Below are positions 27,228 to 36,016 of a stretch of 64,000 bases of DNA, piece by piece; position 1 is the first letter of the stretch; the number at the start of each line of letters is the position of its first letter. The DNA is taken from assembly GCF_011764425.1 (NCBI RefSeq), contig NZ_BLPF01000001.1, positions 4,641,001-4,705,000 of the forward strand. Direction: 5' to 3'. The stretch comes from Phytohabitans houttuyneae. GTDB lineage: Bacteria; Actinomycetota; Actinomycetes; Mycobacteriales; Micromonosporaceae. The notes beneath the pieces were generated by a model. The model saw nothing but the letters and a program-made list of their open reading frames with translations. It searched no databases and was not told where the DNA came from. The translations under genes were made by a program, and so were the position numbers.

Positions 27228-29443
27228 TCAGCGGGCGCCTTGCTTTTCGGCGTACGTGGCAAGCCACGCGACCTGGACCGGGTCCAGCGACGGCCGGATC
27301 CGCTCGCGGGCGGTGGTCACGTGGGCGGCCGTCACCGATGACGCCTCCAGCGATTCGCGCATCGCGGCCAGTGCGGCCTCGCGGATCAGCGCGGCGCAGT
27401 CGGCGGCGGAAAAGCCCTCCAGCGACCCCGCGAGGGCCTGCAGATCCACGTCTTCGGCCAAGGGGACGCTGCGGGACGACGCGCGCAGGATCTCGCCGCG
27501 GGCCTCGGCGTCCGGTGGCGGGACGTACACGAGGCGCTCCAGGCGGCCTGGGCGGAGCAGGGCCGCGTCGACAAGGTCGGGGCGGTTGGTGGCGCCCACC
27601 ACTACCACGTTGCGGAGCTCTTCCACGCCGTCCAGCTCGGTGAGGAGCGCGGCCACTACGCGATCGGTGGTGCCGCCGTCGGTGGCCTGGCCGCGGATGG
27701 GTGCCAGCGCGTCCACCTCGTCCAGGAAGACAAGCGTCGGCGCGGCTTCGCGGGCCCGGCGGAAGAGCTCGCGCACCGCGCGCTCGCTGTCGCCCACCCA
27801 CTTGGAGAGCAGCTCGGCGCCCTTGACCGAGAGCACGTTCGCCTTGCCGGTGCCCGCGATCGCCTTGACCAGAAAGGTCTTGCCGCAACCGGGCGGCCCG
27901 TAGAGCAGGACACCGCGCGGCGGCTGCACGCCCAGCCGGGCGAACGTGTCGGGGTACGTGAGGGGCCACAGCACCGACTCGGTCAGCATCTGCTTGACCT
28001 CGACCATGTCGCCCACGTCATCGAGCGTCACGGCGGCAAGCTCTAGTGTGGACTGTGCCATCGAGGTGGGGCGGACGACCTCCAGCGCCGCCTCGAAGTC
28101 GGCCATCGACACCGTGTGCGTGGGGGTGTCCTGCGCGTCGGAGGAGCGGATGCGCAGCGCGGCTCGTACACCGGCCTCGCGGGCGAGCGCGGCGAGGTCG
28201 GCGGCGACGAAGCCCGGCGTGCGGCCGGCCACGTCGTCGAGGCGCACGTCTTCGGCCAGGGGCATGCCCCGGGTGAGCACGGCCAGCTGCTCGCGGCGCA
28301 TCGCGGCGTCCGGGAGGGCCACCGCGAGCTGCACCGCCAGCAGGTCGGGCCCGCGCAGCGCGGGATCGACGGACTCGGGGCGGCTGGTGGTGCAGACGAC
28401 CGCGGCGCCGGCGCGGACCAGCTCGGCGATCAGCTGGCGGAAGACCGTCGACAGTGGACCGGGCTGCTCGCGTGGCGCGAGAGCCTCGACATCGGAGACG
28501 AGGAGCACGGCGGGACCGCCCGCCCGCGCTGCCGCCGCGGCCGAGCGCAGTCGCGCCGCCGCGTCGTTGTTGGTGAGCGCGGCGACCTCGGGAGCCCAGA
28601 CGGTGGTGACGGCGGCGCCCACGGCGGCGGCGACCGCGCGCACGAGCGCCGACTTGCCCGAGCCGGCCGGGCCGGTGATGAGCACGCCGAGCGCGACGGT
28701 GGTGCCGAGCCTGGTGAGCACCTCGCGGTGGTGGAAGCCGAGGTCGAGCAGCTCGCGCAGCTCCTGGGCCTGGGTGCGCAGCCCGGGCAGGTCGTCGACG
28801 GACGGCGCCTCCTCGGCCGCGGAGGCGGTCGCGGGCGGCTGGACCGCCACCGAGCCGGGCTCGTGCGTGGCGTGCCCGCCCTCCCAGGCGACCACGGTGT
28901 CCATTGTGACCAGTGCCGCGTCGGCCGGCTCGACGGCGGTGACCGTGAGCAGGGTGCTCGTCCACGCGTACCCCACCGTGTTGGCGAGGCTGCGCCGCGC
29001 GGCCTGGATGAGCGCGCGGACGCCGGACTCGGTCACCACGTCCTGGGGCAGGAGCGAGACGTTGTCACCGGCGGTGACCACCTTGCCGAGCAGCGCGAGG
29101 CGAAGCATCTCGGGGAGACGGCGGCGACGATCTCGACGGGCCCGGCCAGCGCGACCCGGCGGGCGCCCACGACCGGCGCGGGCGCGACGGTGATCTGGCC
29201 GCCGTCGCGGACACCGAGGTTTCCGAGGATGAGGTCGTCGGCGTAGAGCAGCGCGCGGCTGGCGCCCGGCTCGGCGCGGGCCGCGATGCCCGCCGTCGCG
29301 CGCCGCCCGGTCAGCCGCACCGGGTCGCCGGGGTTGAGGTCGAGCGCGCTCAGCACCTCGGGGTGGAGCCGCACCACGCCGCGCCGGGCGTCCAGTGCCG
29401 CCGGACGCATGCTTGCGGTCAGCGTGAGATCGCGTTCGGCCAC
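27228..29443 (-). pseudogene. CDC48/p97-like AAA+ ATPase, single-base frameshift
   Basis: One actinobacterial CDC48-like ATPase split over two frames. From GTG 29443 the first frame encodes the CDC48 N domain (LTASMRPAALDARRGVVRLH, LNPGDPVRLTGRR) up to VEIVAAVSP. The second frame resumes at MLRLALLGKVVTAGDNVSLL and contains two AAA modules: the first with Walker A GPAGSGKSA and a weak Walker B LLVSDVEAL, the second canonical (YGPPGCGKTFLVKAIAG, LVFLDEVDALAP, sensor ATNRPD). One extra base in the GGGG run at 29112-29115 (+ strand) restores a protein of about 738 residues. The degenerate first Walker B is genuine and suggests only the second ring hydrolyses ATP efficiently. Predicted unfoldase in protein quality control. 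Confidence 0.8.
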
Positions 29444-29520
29444 CCGCCGAGAGTAGCCCGCGAGGTCATCCTGAGAGGCTTCTCAGCCAGGCCGGTGCGG
29501 CGCGCCGTACCGTTTGCGTC

Positions 29521-32244
29521 ATGCCAGGCATCCGGTCCGTCCGCGTGCGCCGCGCCCTGCCCGTTGCCGCGGTCACGTTCGCCCTGCTCGCGGCCGCCAC
29601 GGTGTGGGTGGCCTGGCCGGAGTCGAAGGTGTATTCGACCGAGGAGCAGATCGTCACCGTCCGTTCCGGGCCGGGCGGCGACGAGCGGGTCGACCTGGAC
29701 ACGACGCTTTACCTGCCCAGCGACCGGGAAGGTGCGGTGCCGGCGGTGCTGCTGGCACATGGCTTCGGTGGCACCAAGGAGAGCGTGCGCACGGACGCGG
29801 AAGATCTCGCGGGGCTCGGCTACGCGGTGCTGGCGTACACGGCGCGCGGCTTCGGGCGCAGCGGCGGCGAGATCCACCTGGACAGCCCCGACTACGAGGT
29901 GCGCGACGCCCAGCGGCTGATCGACTGGCTCGCCGCCCGTCCCGAGGTGCGCAAGGACGCCGGCGGTGACCCGAGGGTGGGTGTGGTCGGCGGCTCGTAC
30001 GGCGGCGGCCTCGCCCTCATGCTCGCCGCCCAGGACCAGCGGGTCGACGCGATCGTCCCGATGATCACGTGGAACGACCTGGCCCGCTCGTTCCTCCCCG
30101 AGGCCACCGGCGCAGACCCGGTCGGCGGCGTGTTCAAGAAGGGGTGGGCCGGGCTCTTCTTCGGCGGCAGCGCCGGCATCGGCACCGATCCCACCTGCGG
30201 GCGCTTCGCGCGGGACGTCTGCGAGATGTACCAGCGCACCGCCACCACCGGCCGGGCCACCCCCGAAGCAGTCGCGCTGCTGCGCCGCTCCAGCCCTTCG
30301 ACGGTGCTCGATCGGATCAAGGCGCCCACCCTGCTGATCCAGGGCGAGGCGGACACGCTCTTCCCGCTCTCCGAGGCGGACGCCAACGCGCGTGGCATCG
30401 CGGCCAACGGCACGCCGGTGCGCGTCGCCTGGTTCACCGGTGGCCACGACGGCGGCGACGGTCCCCGCACCGACCGCGACAGGGTGCGATTTCTGACCGG
30501 GCAGTGGCTCGACCACTACGTCAAGGGCGAGGGCGACGCGCCCGCCAACAGCTTCACCTGGTCGCGCGTCGCCGGCTTCGACGCGATGGACCGCGGCCTC
30601 GTCACCAACGGCTACTCGGCCGACGACTACCCCGGCCTCGCCGGCACGGCCACGGAGCGGGTGGCGCTGGCCGGCCCGCCGCAGCCGATCGCCAACCCGC
30701 CGGGTGGCAACCCCGCCGCCATCTCCACCGTGCCGGGTGGGGGTGGCCTGGTCAGCGCCGCCTCCGAGGTGGGTGGGCTGATCGGCGACCTGCCCGGGCA
30801 GCACGCCATCTTCCAGTCGGAGCCGCTCGCCTCGGCGGTCGACATCGCGGGTGCACCCACCGTCTCCATCCGCGCCGCGTCGCCCACCGGCGAGGCGGTG
30901 CTCTTCGTCAAGCTCTACGACGTCGACGAGGGTGGCGCCGCCACGCTTCCCGGCGGCATCGTCGCCCCGGTACGGCTGACCGGCCTGCCCGCCGACCCCG
31001 CCCAGGCGCGCGCGGTCACCGTGACGCTGCCGGCGATCGTGCGGCGGGTCGAGGCCGGACACCGGCTGCGGGTCGTCGTGGCCACCTCCGACCAGGGGTA
31101 CGCCACGCCGGCCGAGCCCGCCCTCTACACGGTCGCCCTCGGCGGGGACGGGATCACCGTGCCGACGGTCACCGGCGAGCCGATCCCCACGACAGCGGTG
31201 CTGTGGCGCTGGGTGCTCGCCGGGCTGATCGCCGCCGTGCTGCTGGGGCTCGCGGTGGTCCTCCTGGTCGTGCGGCGCCGGCACCGCCGCGCCGATTCGA
31301 CAATCCGGGAGGAGTACGCGCAGACGCCGCTCGTGGTCAGCCAACTGCGCAAGGAGTACGCGGACGGCTTCGTAGCGGTATCCAATGTGGACTTCAAGGT
31401 CGAGCGGGGCCAGGTCGTCGGCCTGCTCGGTCCGAACGGCGCGGGCAAGACCACCACCCTGCGCGTGCTGATGGGCCTGACCCAGCCCAGCGGTGGCGAG
31501 ATCTACGTCTTCGGCCACCGGCTCGTGTCCGGCTCGCCGGTGCTGTCCCGCCTCGGCGCGCTGGTCGAGGGGCCGGGCTTCCTGCCGCATCTGAGCGGCC
31601 TGGACAACTTGAGGGCGTACTGGCGGGCGACCGGCCGGCCGGAGCGGGACGCGCGGCTCGACGAGGCCGTGGAGATCGCCGGGCTCGGCGACTCGATCCA
31701 CCGCAAGGTGCGCAAGTACAGCCACGGCATGAAGCAGCGCCTGGCCATCGCGCAGGCCATGCTGGGCCAGCCGGAGCTGCTGGTGCTCGACGAGCCGACC
31801 GACGGGCTCGACCCGCCCCAGATCGCCGAGATGCGGCGGGTGCTCAAGCGGTACGCCACCGGCGGTCGGGCGGTGCTCGTCTCCAGCCACCTGCTCGCCG
31901 AGGTGGAGCAGACCTGCACGCACGCGGTGGTGGTCAACAAGGGCGAGATCGTGGCGTCCGGCCCGGTCGAGGACATCGTCGGCGACTCGCCGACGGTACG
32001 GCTCGACGTCTCCGACGTGGATGCCGCCGAGGCGGTGCTCCAGGGACTGTCCGGCGTGCGCTCGGTCACCGGCGACGGACCCAACGGGCTCGTGGTGGAC
32101 ATCAACGGCACCGCGCGCAGCGAGGTGGTGGCCGAGCTCGTCCGCGCCGGTGTCGGCGTCGACCGGGTGGTGCCCCGGCGGCGGCTCGAAGACGCGTTCC
32201 TGGCCCTGGTGGGCGACAACTCGCGGGGGAGTGGCGACCGATGA
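29521..32244 (+). CDS. Alpha/beta hydrolase (CocE/X-Pro peptidase-like) fused to ABC ATPase
   Basis: 907 residues in one frame. An N-terminal signal anchor (ALPVAAVTFALLAAATVWVAW) leads to an extracytoplasmic alpha/beta hydrolase with LLAHGFGGTKES and nucleophile elbow GGSYGGG, then a CocE/X-Pro-peptidase-type beta domain (about 400-545). A transmembrane helix (LAGLIAAVLLGLAVVLLVV, about 560-582) returns the chain to the cytoplasm, where a full ABC domain follows: Walker A GPNGAGKTT, signature YSHGMKQRLAIA, Walker B LLVLDEPTDGLD. The stop overlaps the permease start (ATGA at 32241-32244), so hydrolase, ATPase and permease likely act together. Substrate unknown; an exported peptide or ester processed on the outer face is a reasonable inference. 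Confidence 0.85.
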   Translation: MPGIRSVRVRRALPVAAVTFALLAAATVWVAWPESKVYSTEEQIVTVRSGPGGDERVDLDTTLYLPSDREGAVPAVLLAHGFGGTKESVRTDAEDLAGLGYAVLAYTARGFGRSGGEIHLDSPDYEVRDAQRLIDWLAARPEVRKDAGGDPRVGVVGGSYGGGLALMLAAQDQRVDAIVPMITWNDLARSFLPEATGADPVGGVFKKGWAGLFFGGSAGIGTDPTCGRFARDVCEMYQRTATTGRATPEAVALLRRSSPSTVLDRIKAPTLLIQGEADTLFPLSEADANARGIAANGTPVRVAWFTGGHDGGDGPRTDRDRVRFLTGQWLDHYVKGEGDAPANSFTWSRVAGFDAMDRGLVTNGYSADDYPGLAGTATERVALAGPPQPIANPPGGNPAAISTVPGGGGLVSAASEVGGLIGDLPGQHAIFQSEPLASAVDIAGAPTVSIRAASPTGEAVLFVKLYDVDEGGAATLPGGIVAPVRLTGLPADPAQARAVTVTLPAIVRRVEAGHRLRVVVATSDQGYATPAEPALYTVALGGDGITVPTVTGEPIPTTAVLWRWVLAGLIAAVLLGLAVVLLVVRRRHRRADSTIREEYAQTPLVVSQLRKEYADGFVAVSNVDFKVERGQVVGLLGPNGAGKTTTLRVLMGLTQPSGGEIYVFGHRLVSGSPVLSRLGALVEGPGFLPHLSGLDNLRAYWRATGRPERDARLDEAVEIAGLGDSIHRKVRKYSHGMKQRLAIAQAMLGQPELLVLDEPTDGLDPPQIAEMRRVLKRYATGGRAVLVSSHLLAEVEQTCTHAVVVNKGEIVASGPVEDIVGDSPTVRLDVSDVDAAEAVLQGLSGVRSVTGDGPNGLVVDINGTARSEVVAELVRAGVGVDRVVPRRRLEDAFLALVGDNSRGSGDR

Positions 32245-33107
32245 GCACTGCGACGATCGGCGCGGCCGCGGGCTACCGCCCCGGCCGTACCCTCTCGGTC
32301 TGGCAGGAGTGGCGGCGGCAGGCCACCCGTCGGCGCACGCAGCTCGCGCTCGGCTTCATGGTGCTGCTGCCGCTGATCGTGCTGGTCGCCTTCCAGTTCG
32401 ACAGCGGCGGCGACGACGACAACGGCGGCGGCGAGTTCGCCAGCCTGATCGACCTCGCCACGTCGGGCGGGCTCAACTTCACGCTGTTCACGCTCTTCGT
32501 CTCGGCCGGCTTCCTGCTCACCGTCGTGGTGGCGCTCTTCTGCGGCGACACCGTCGCCAGCGAGGCGAGCTGGGGCAGCCTGCGGTACCTGCTAGCCGTG
32601 CCGGTGCCGAGGGCCCGGCTGCTCGCGGTCAAGCTCGTCGTCGCGCTCGGCTACTCGGCCGTCGCCCTCGTCGTGCTCGCCGGCACCGCCCTGCTCGTGG
32701 GCACCCTGCGGTACGGCTGGTCACCGCTGCGCAGCACCGTGGCGGCCGAGATACCCGCCGGCGAAGGGCTGCTGCGGCTGCTCGGCATCCTCGGCTACCT
32801 CGCGGTGGGGCTGCTCGTGGTCGCCGGCCTCGCGTTTCTGCTGTCCGTGCTCACCGACGCCCCGCTCGGCGCGGTCGGCGGCGCGGTGCTGCTCTTCATC
32901 CTCTCCAGCATCCTGGACCAGATCACCGCACTGGGGAGCATCCGCTCGTTCCTGCCCACCCACTACAGCGACGCGTGGCTGGGGCTGCTGTCGACCCCTG
33001 TGCAGTCCGACGACATCGTCAAGGGGTGCATCTCCGCGGTGGCGTACGCCACGCTCTTCTGGTCGCTCGCGTTCTGGCGCTTCACCCGCAAGGACGTGGT
33101 CTCGTGA
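32241..33107 (+). CDS. ABC-2 type transporter permease
   Basis: 288 residues, about six transmembrane segments (LALGFMVLLPLIVLVAF, LFTLFVSAGFLLTVVVALF, and others), with ASEASWGSLRYLLAVPVPRA, the cytoplasmic loop typical of ABC-2 permeases contacting the ATPase. A short acidic stretch (DSGGDDDNGGGEF) sits in the first extracytoplasmic loop and could bind cations. It overlaps the upstream fusion gene (ATGA) and is surely its membrane partner. The gene ends in FTRKDVVS. Confidence 0.87.
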   Translation: MSTATIGAAAGYRPGRTLSVWQEWRRQATRRRTQLALGFMVLLPLIVLVAFQFDSGGDDDNGGGEFASLIDLATSGGLNFTLFTLFVSAGFLLTVVVALFCGDTVASEASWGSLRYLLAVPVPRARLLAVKLVVALGYSAVALVVLAGTALLVGTLRYGWSPLRSTVAAEIPAGEGLLRLLGILGYLAVGLLVVAGLAFLLSVLTDAPLGAVGGAVLLFILSSILDQITALGSIRSFLPTHYSDAWLGLLSTPVQSDDIVKGCISAVAYATLFWSLAFWRFTRKDVVS

Positions 33108-33179
33108 GGCAGATCACCGGAAAGGCGCGGTAAGGCGTTTCGCCCCGTACACTGTGCCGGAGAACGCACAACTGAATAC

Positions 33180-33312
33180 CTCATCCAGAGGGGCTGAGGG
33201 ATACGGCCCGATGACGCCCCGGCAACCACCCCGCACTGACTCGACGGTGAGTCCTGCGGGACAGGTGCCAATTCCGTCCCCGCCGCACGGTGCGGCGCAG
33301 GGGAAAGATGAG
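33180..33312 (+). ncRNA. SAM riboswitch (S-box, SAM-I/IV clan) controlling thrC
   Basis: P1 is CTCATC (33180-33185) with GATGAG (33307-33312). Conserved S-box elements follow in order: CAGAGGGGCTGAGGGA, CGGCCCGATGACGCCC, CGGCAACC, then GGTGCCAATTCC and AAAGATGAG. The P1 3' arm abuts and partly overlaps AGAGGA (33311-33316), the ribosome site of the ATG at 33325, so ligand binding should hide it and block translation. Assignment to SAM-I or SAM-IV needs a covariance search. Confidence 0.88.
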
Positions 33313-33324
33313 AGGACGCCCTCG

Positions 33325-34629
33325 ATGCCGTCGACACTCGACGCTACGACCACCACCACCTCTGACGCCCCGGTGCTCTCCAGCCCTGCTCGCGCACTCG
33401 TCTGTCGCGGCTGCGGCAAGGAGTACCCACTCGCCGCCCAGCACGCCTGTTACGAGTGTTTCGGCCCGCTCGAGGTGGCCTACGACCAGGCCGCGCTCGC
33501 GCGGGTAACCCGGGCCCAGATCGAAGCGGGGCCACACAACATCTGGCGCTACGCGGCGCTGCTGCCGACCGGGCAGGACCCGGCCAGCCGGGTGACCCTC
33601 GACCCCGGCCTCACCCCACTCGTCTCCGCACCCCGGCTCGCGGCCGAGCTCGGCCTGCGTGGGTCGCTGTGGGTCAAGGACGACAGCGCCAACCCGACAC
33701 ACTCGTTCAAGGACCGGGTGGTCTCGGTGGCACTCACCGCGGCGCGAGGGCTGGGCTTCACCCGGTTTGCCTGCGCCTCCACCGGAAACCTTGCCAACTC
33801 GGTCGCCGCGCACGCCGCACAGGCGGGCGTGCCGTCCATCGTCTTCATCCCCGGTGACCTCGAGCCCGGCAAGGTCGTCACCACCGCTGTGTACGGCGGC
33901 GATCTCGTCGCGATCGAAGGGTCGTACGACGATGTCAACCGGCTCTGCAGCGAGCTCGTCGAGACGGACGAGTTCGAGGACACCGCGTTCGTCAACGTCA
34001 ACGTGCGGCCCTTCTACGCGGAGGGCTCCAAGACCCTCGGGTACGAGGTGGCCGAGCAGCTCGGCTGGCGCCTGCCTGAGCAGGTCGTCATCCCGATGGC
34101 CAGCGGCGAGCTGCTGACCAAGGTGGACAAGGCGTTCAGCGAGCTTGTCGAGATCGGCCTTGTCGAGGCGCCGGCCAACGGGTGGCGCGTCTTCGGTGCA
34201 CAGTCGGCCGGCTGCAACCCGATCGCGGTCGCCCTGCACAACGGGGTCAGCGACATCATCCCGGTCAAGCCGGTGGGCATCGCCAAGTCGCTCAACATCG
34301 GTGACCCGGCCGCCGGGCTGTACGCGCTGGAGGCCGTGCGGCGCACCGGCGGCTGGATGGACTACGCCAGCGACGACGAGATCCGCGACGCTATCCAGCT
34401 GCTCGCCCGGACGACCGGCGTGTTCGCCGAGACGGCCGGCGGGGTGACCGTCGCTGTCCTGAAGAAGCTCGTCGAGTCGGGCAAGCTCGACCCGGACGCC
34501 GAGACGGTGGTCTTCAACACCGGCGAGGGCCTCAAGACCATCGATGCGGTCGCTGAGCAGGTCGGCCCGACGTACCGGATCAAGCCCTCGCTCCGGGGTG
34601 CCCGCGAGGCCGGCCTCCTGGAGTCCTAG
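33325..34629 (+). CDS. thrC: Threonine synthase
   Basis: 434 residues, a PLP-dependent enzyme converting O-phosphohomoserine to threonine in the cytoplasm. A Ser/Thr-rich N-terminus is followed by a four-cysteine ribbon (C27, C30, C42, C45), then the fold-type II core with the PLP lysine in NPTHSFKDR (K129) and the ASTGNLANS phosphate/substrate loop; a second conserved region is IPMASGELLTKV. The ATG at 33325 directly follows the SAM riboswitch. No other threonine genes are adjacent. The cysteine ribbon is found in a subset of long actinobacterial and archaeal threonine synthases. Confidence 0.93.
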   Translation: MPSTLDATTTTTSDAPVLSSPARALVCRGCGKEYPLAAQHACYECFGPLEVAYDQAALARVTRAQIEAGPHNIWRYAALLPTGQDPASRVTLDPGLTPLVSAPRLAAELGLRGSLWVKDDSANPTHSFKDRVVSVALTAARGLGFTRFACASTGNLANSVAAHAAQAGVPSIVFIPGDLEPGKVVTTAVYGGDLVAIEGSYDDVNRLCSELVETDEFEDTAFVNVNVRPFYAEGSKTLGYEVAEQLGWRLPEQVVIPMASGELLTKVDKAFSELVEIGLVEAPANGWRVFGAQSAGCNPIAVALHNGVSDIIPVKPVGIAKSLNIGDPAAGLYALEAVRRTGGWMDYASDDEIRDAIQLLARTTGVFAETAGGVTVAVLKKLVESGKLDPDAETVVFNTGEGLKTIDAVAEQVGPTYRIKPSLRGAREAGLLES

Positions 34630-34931
34630 AACGCGATTCCCGGTTACAGCGCGCGGGAGCGCGACCACGGAGGGAAACGCAGGTAGCGCGTCTCGCGGTG
34701 GGATGGGAGTTGCATTCCGTAGTCGTGAATTTGCCGTCCGTCGAGAAAACACCGCACCGGGGACTTGACGGCGCCATCCGGACGACGCAGGATGCTCCGT
34801 GCGGGAGGGCGGTCGCCGTAGGCTTTGTTCTAACGTCCCAGCGCCGGAGGCGCTGTGCGACCGTCCCTCCCGACCAAACTGTCCAGGTAATTCGGTCGCG
34901 ATGAGCGTCCCGTCGAGGGACCCTCGGTGAC
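34630..34931. other. Intergenic region between thrC and GNAT gene
   Basis: 302 bases without a credible gene: frames on either strand are short and Arg-rich. It contains a promoter candidate at 34765-34793 and a small perfect hairpin (AGCGCC-GGA-GGCGCT) near 34840-34854. No clear terminator for thrC was found. Confidence 0.5.
34765..34793 (+). promoter_or_regulatory. Promoter candidate of the tandem GNAT gene
   Basis: TTGACG (34765-34770), a 17-base spacer and CAGGAT (34788-34793) fit the actinobacterial housekeeping pattern well. Transcription would start near 34800, 130 bases before the ATG at 34932. Confidence 0.5.
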
Positions 34932-35978
34932 ATGGACATCGCCGTCACGCCCATGGATCCGGCCGACGACAAGGCCGTCGAGCAGGCGTATCAGATCGTT
35001 GAAGCCGTGCTCGCCGCGGACGTGCCGGACTTCCCGCCCGTGGGTCGGCAGCGCTTCCTCGCCGAGCTGCGCCACCCGTGGCCCGCCACCGCCTTCGAGC
35101 GCGCGCTGGCCACGGTCGATGGCGAAGGTGTGGGCTTCGTGGTCATCGAGATGCCGCAGCTGGACAACCTCGACAACGCCGAGGTCGACCTCAGCGTGCA
35201 CCCCGAGCACCGTCGGCGGGGCGTGGGCCGCGCGCTGTACGAGTACGCACAGGACGTGATCCAGAGCGTGGGCCGCAAGCGGGCGATGGGCATGTCCGTG
35301 GAGACGCTTCCCGGCGGCGCCGTACGCGACGAGGCGGGCGCAGGCTTCGCCATCGCCATGGGCGCGAAGGGGGCGCTGACCGACGTGCGCCGCCGTCTCG
35401 ACGTCACCTCGGTCGACGAGGCGGGGCTCGAGCGGCAGTTGGCCGCCGCATGGGAGCGGGCCGCCGGTTACTCGCTGGTCCAGTGGCGGGGCGCCACGCC
35501 CGAGGAGATCATCGACGACATCGCGTACCTCGACGGGCGGCTGCTCACCGACGCGCCGATGGGCGAGCTCGACTGGGAGGCCGAAAAGATCGACGCCGAC
35601 CGGATCAGGGCGATCGACGCCGTGGTCGCGGCCCGCGGCCGTCGCCGGTACAACACGGCGGTGCGGCACGACGAGAGCGGCCGGGTCGTCGCGTTCACCA
35701 CGATCGACTTCCCCGGCACCGTCGACTGGCACGCTTTCCAGCAGATCACCATCGTCGATCCCACCCACCGGGGTCACCGCCTCGGCACGGTCGTCAAGCT
35801 CGAAAACCTCGGGTACACCCGGGCGCACGAGCCGGGCCTGCGGGCGATCGACACGTGGAACGCGGACGTCAACGACCACATGATCTCGATCAACGAGGCG
35901 ATGGGCTTCCGGGCGGTCGACGGCTGGCAGAACTGGCAGCACGACCTATCGGGCGTACCGGCCGCCACCTCGGCATAG
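34932..35978 (+). CDS. Tandem GNAT N-acetyltransferase
   Basis: 348 residues holding two GNAT folds. The first half has the acetyl-CoA loop VDLSVHPEHRRRGVGRALYEY; the second half carries ITIVDPTHRGHRLGTVVKLENL, a weaker version, ending with the SINEAMGFRAVDGWQNW strand common in this family. The layout resembles mycothiol synthase and related two-domain actinobacterial GNATs, but residues specific to MshD were not recognised, so the acceptor is unknown. The ATG at 34932 has GAGGGA upstream. Confidence 0.85.
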   Translation: MDIAVTPMDPADDKAVEQAYQIVEAVLAADVPDFPPVGRQRFLAELRHPWPATAFERALATVDGEGVGFVVIEMPQLDNLDNAEVDLSVHPEHRRRGVGRALYEYAQDVIQSVGRKRAMGMSVETLPGGAVRDEAGAGFAIAMGAKGALTDVRRRLDVTSVDEAGLERQLAAAWERAAGYSLVQWRGATPEEIIDDIAYLDGRLLTDAPMGELDWEAEKIDADRIRAIDAVVAARGRRRYNTAVRHDESGRVVAFTTIDFPGTVDWHAFQQITIVDPTHRGHRLGTVVKLENLGYTRAHEPGLRAIDTWNADVNDHMISINEAMGFRAVDGWQNWQHDLSGVPAATSA

Positions 35979-36016
35979 TCGTTAGCATCACGCCCTGGCT
36001 GGGGCATGATGGCGGC

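Noticed and set aside
30069..33107. A 1012-codon plus-strand frame apparently fused to the permease
   Set aside because: The first 720 codons are a shadow of the hydrolase-ABC gene; the permease starts at ATG 32241 with an ATGA overlap.
34580..34972. A 130-codon minus-strand frame in the thrC-GNAT spacer
   Set aside because: Arg/Pro/Thr-rich, no ribosome site, and it overlaps both neighbours; composition is typical of chance frames here.
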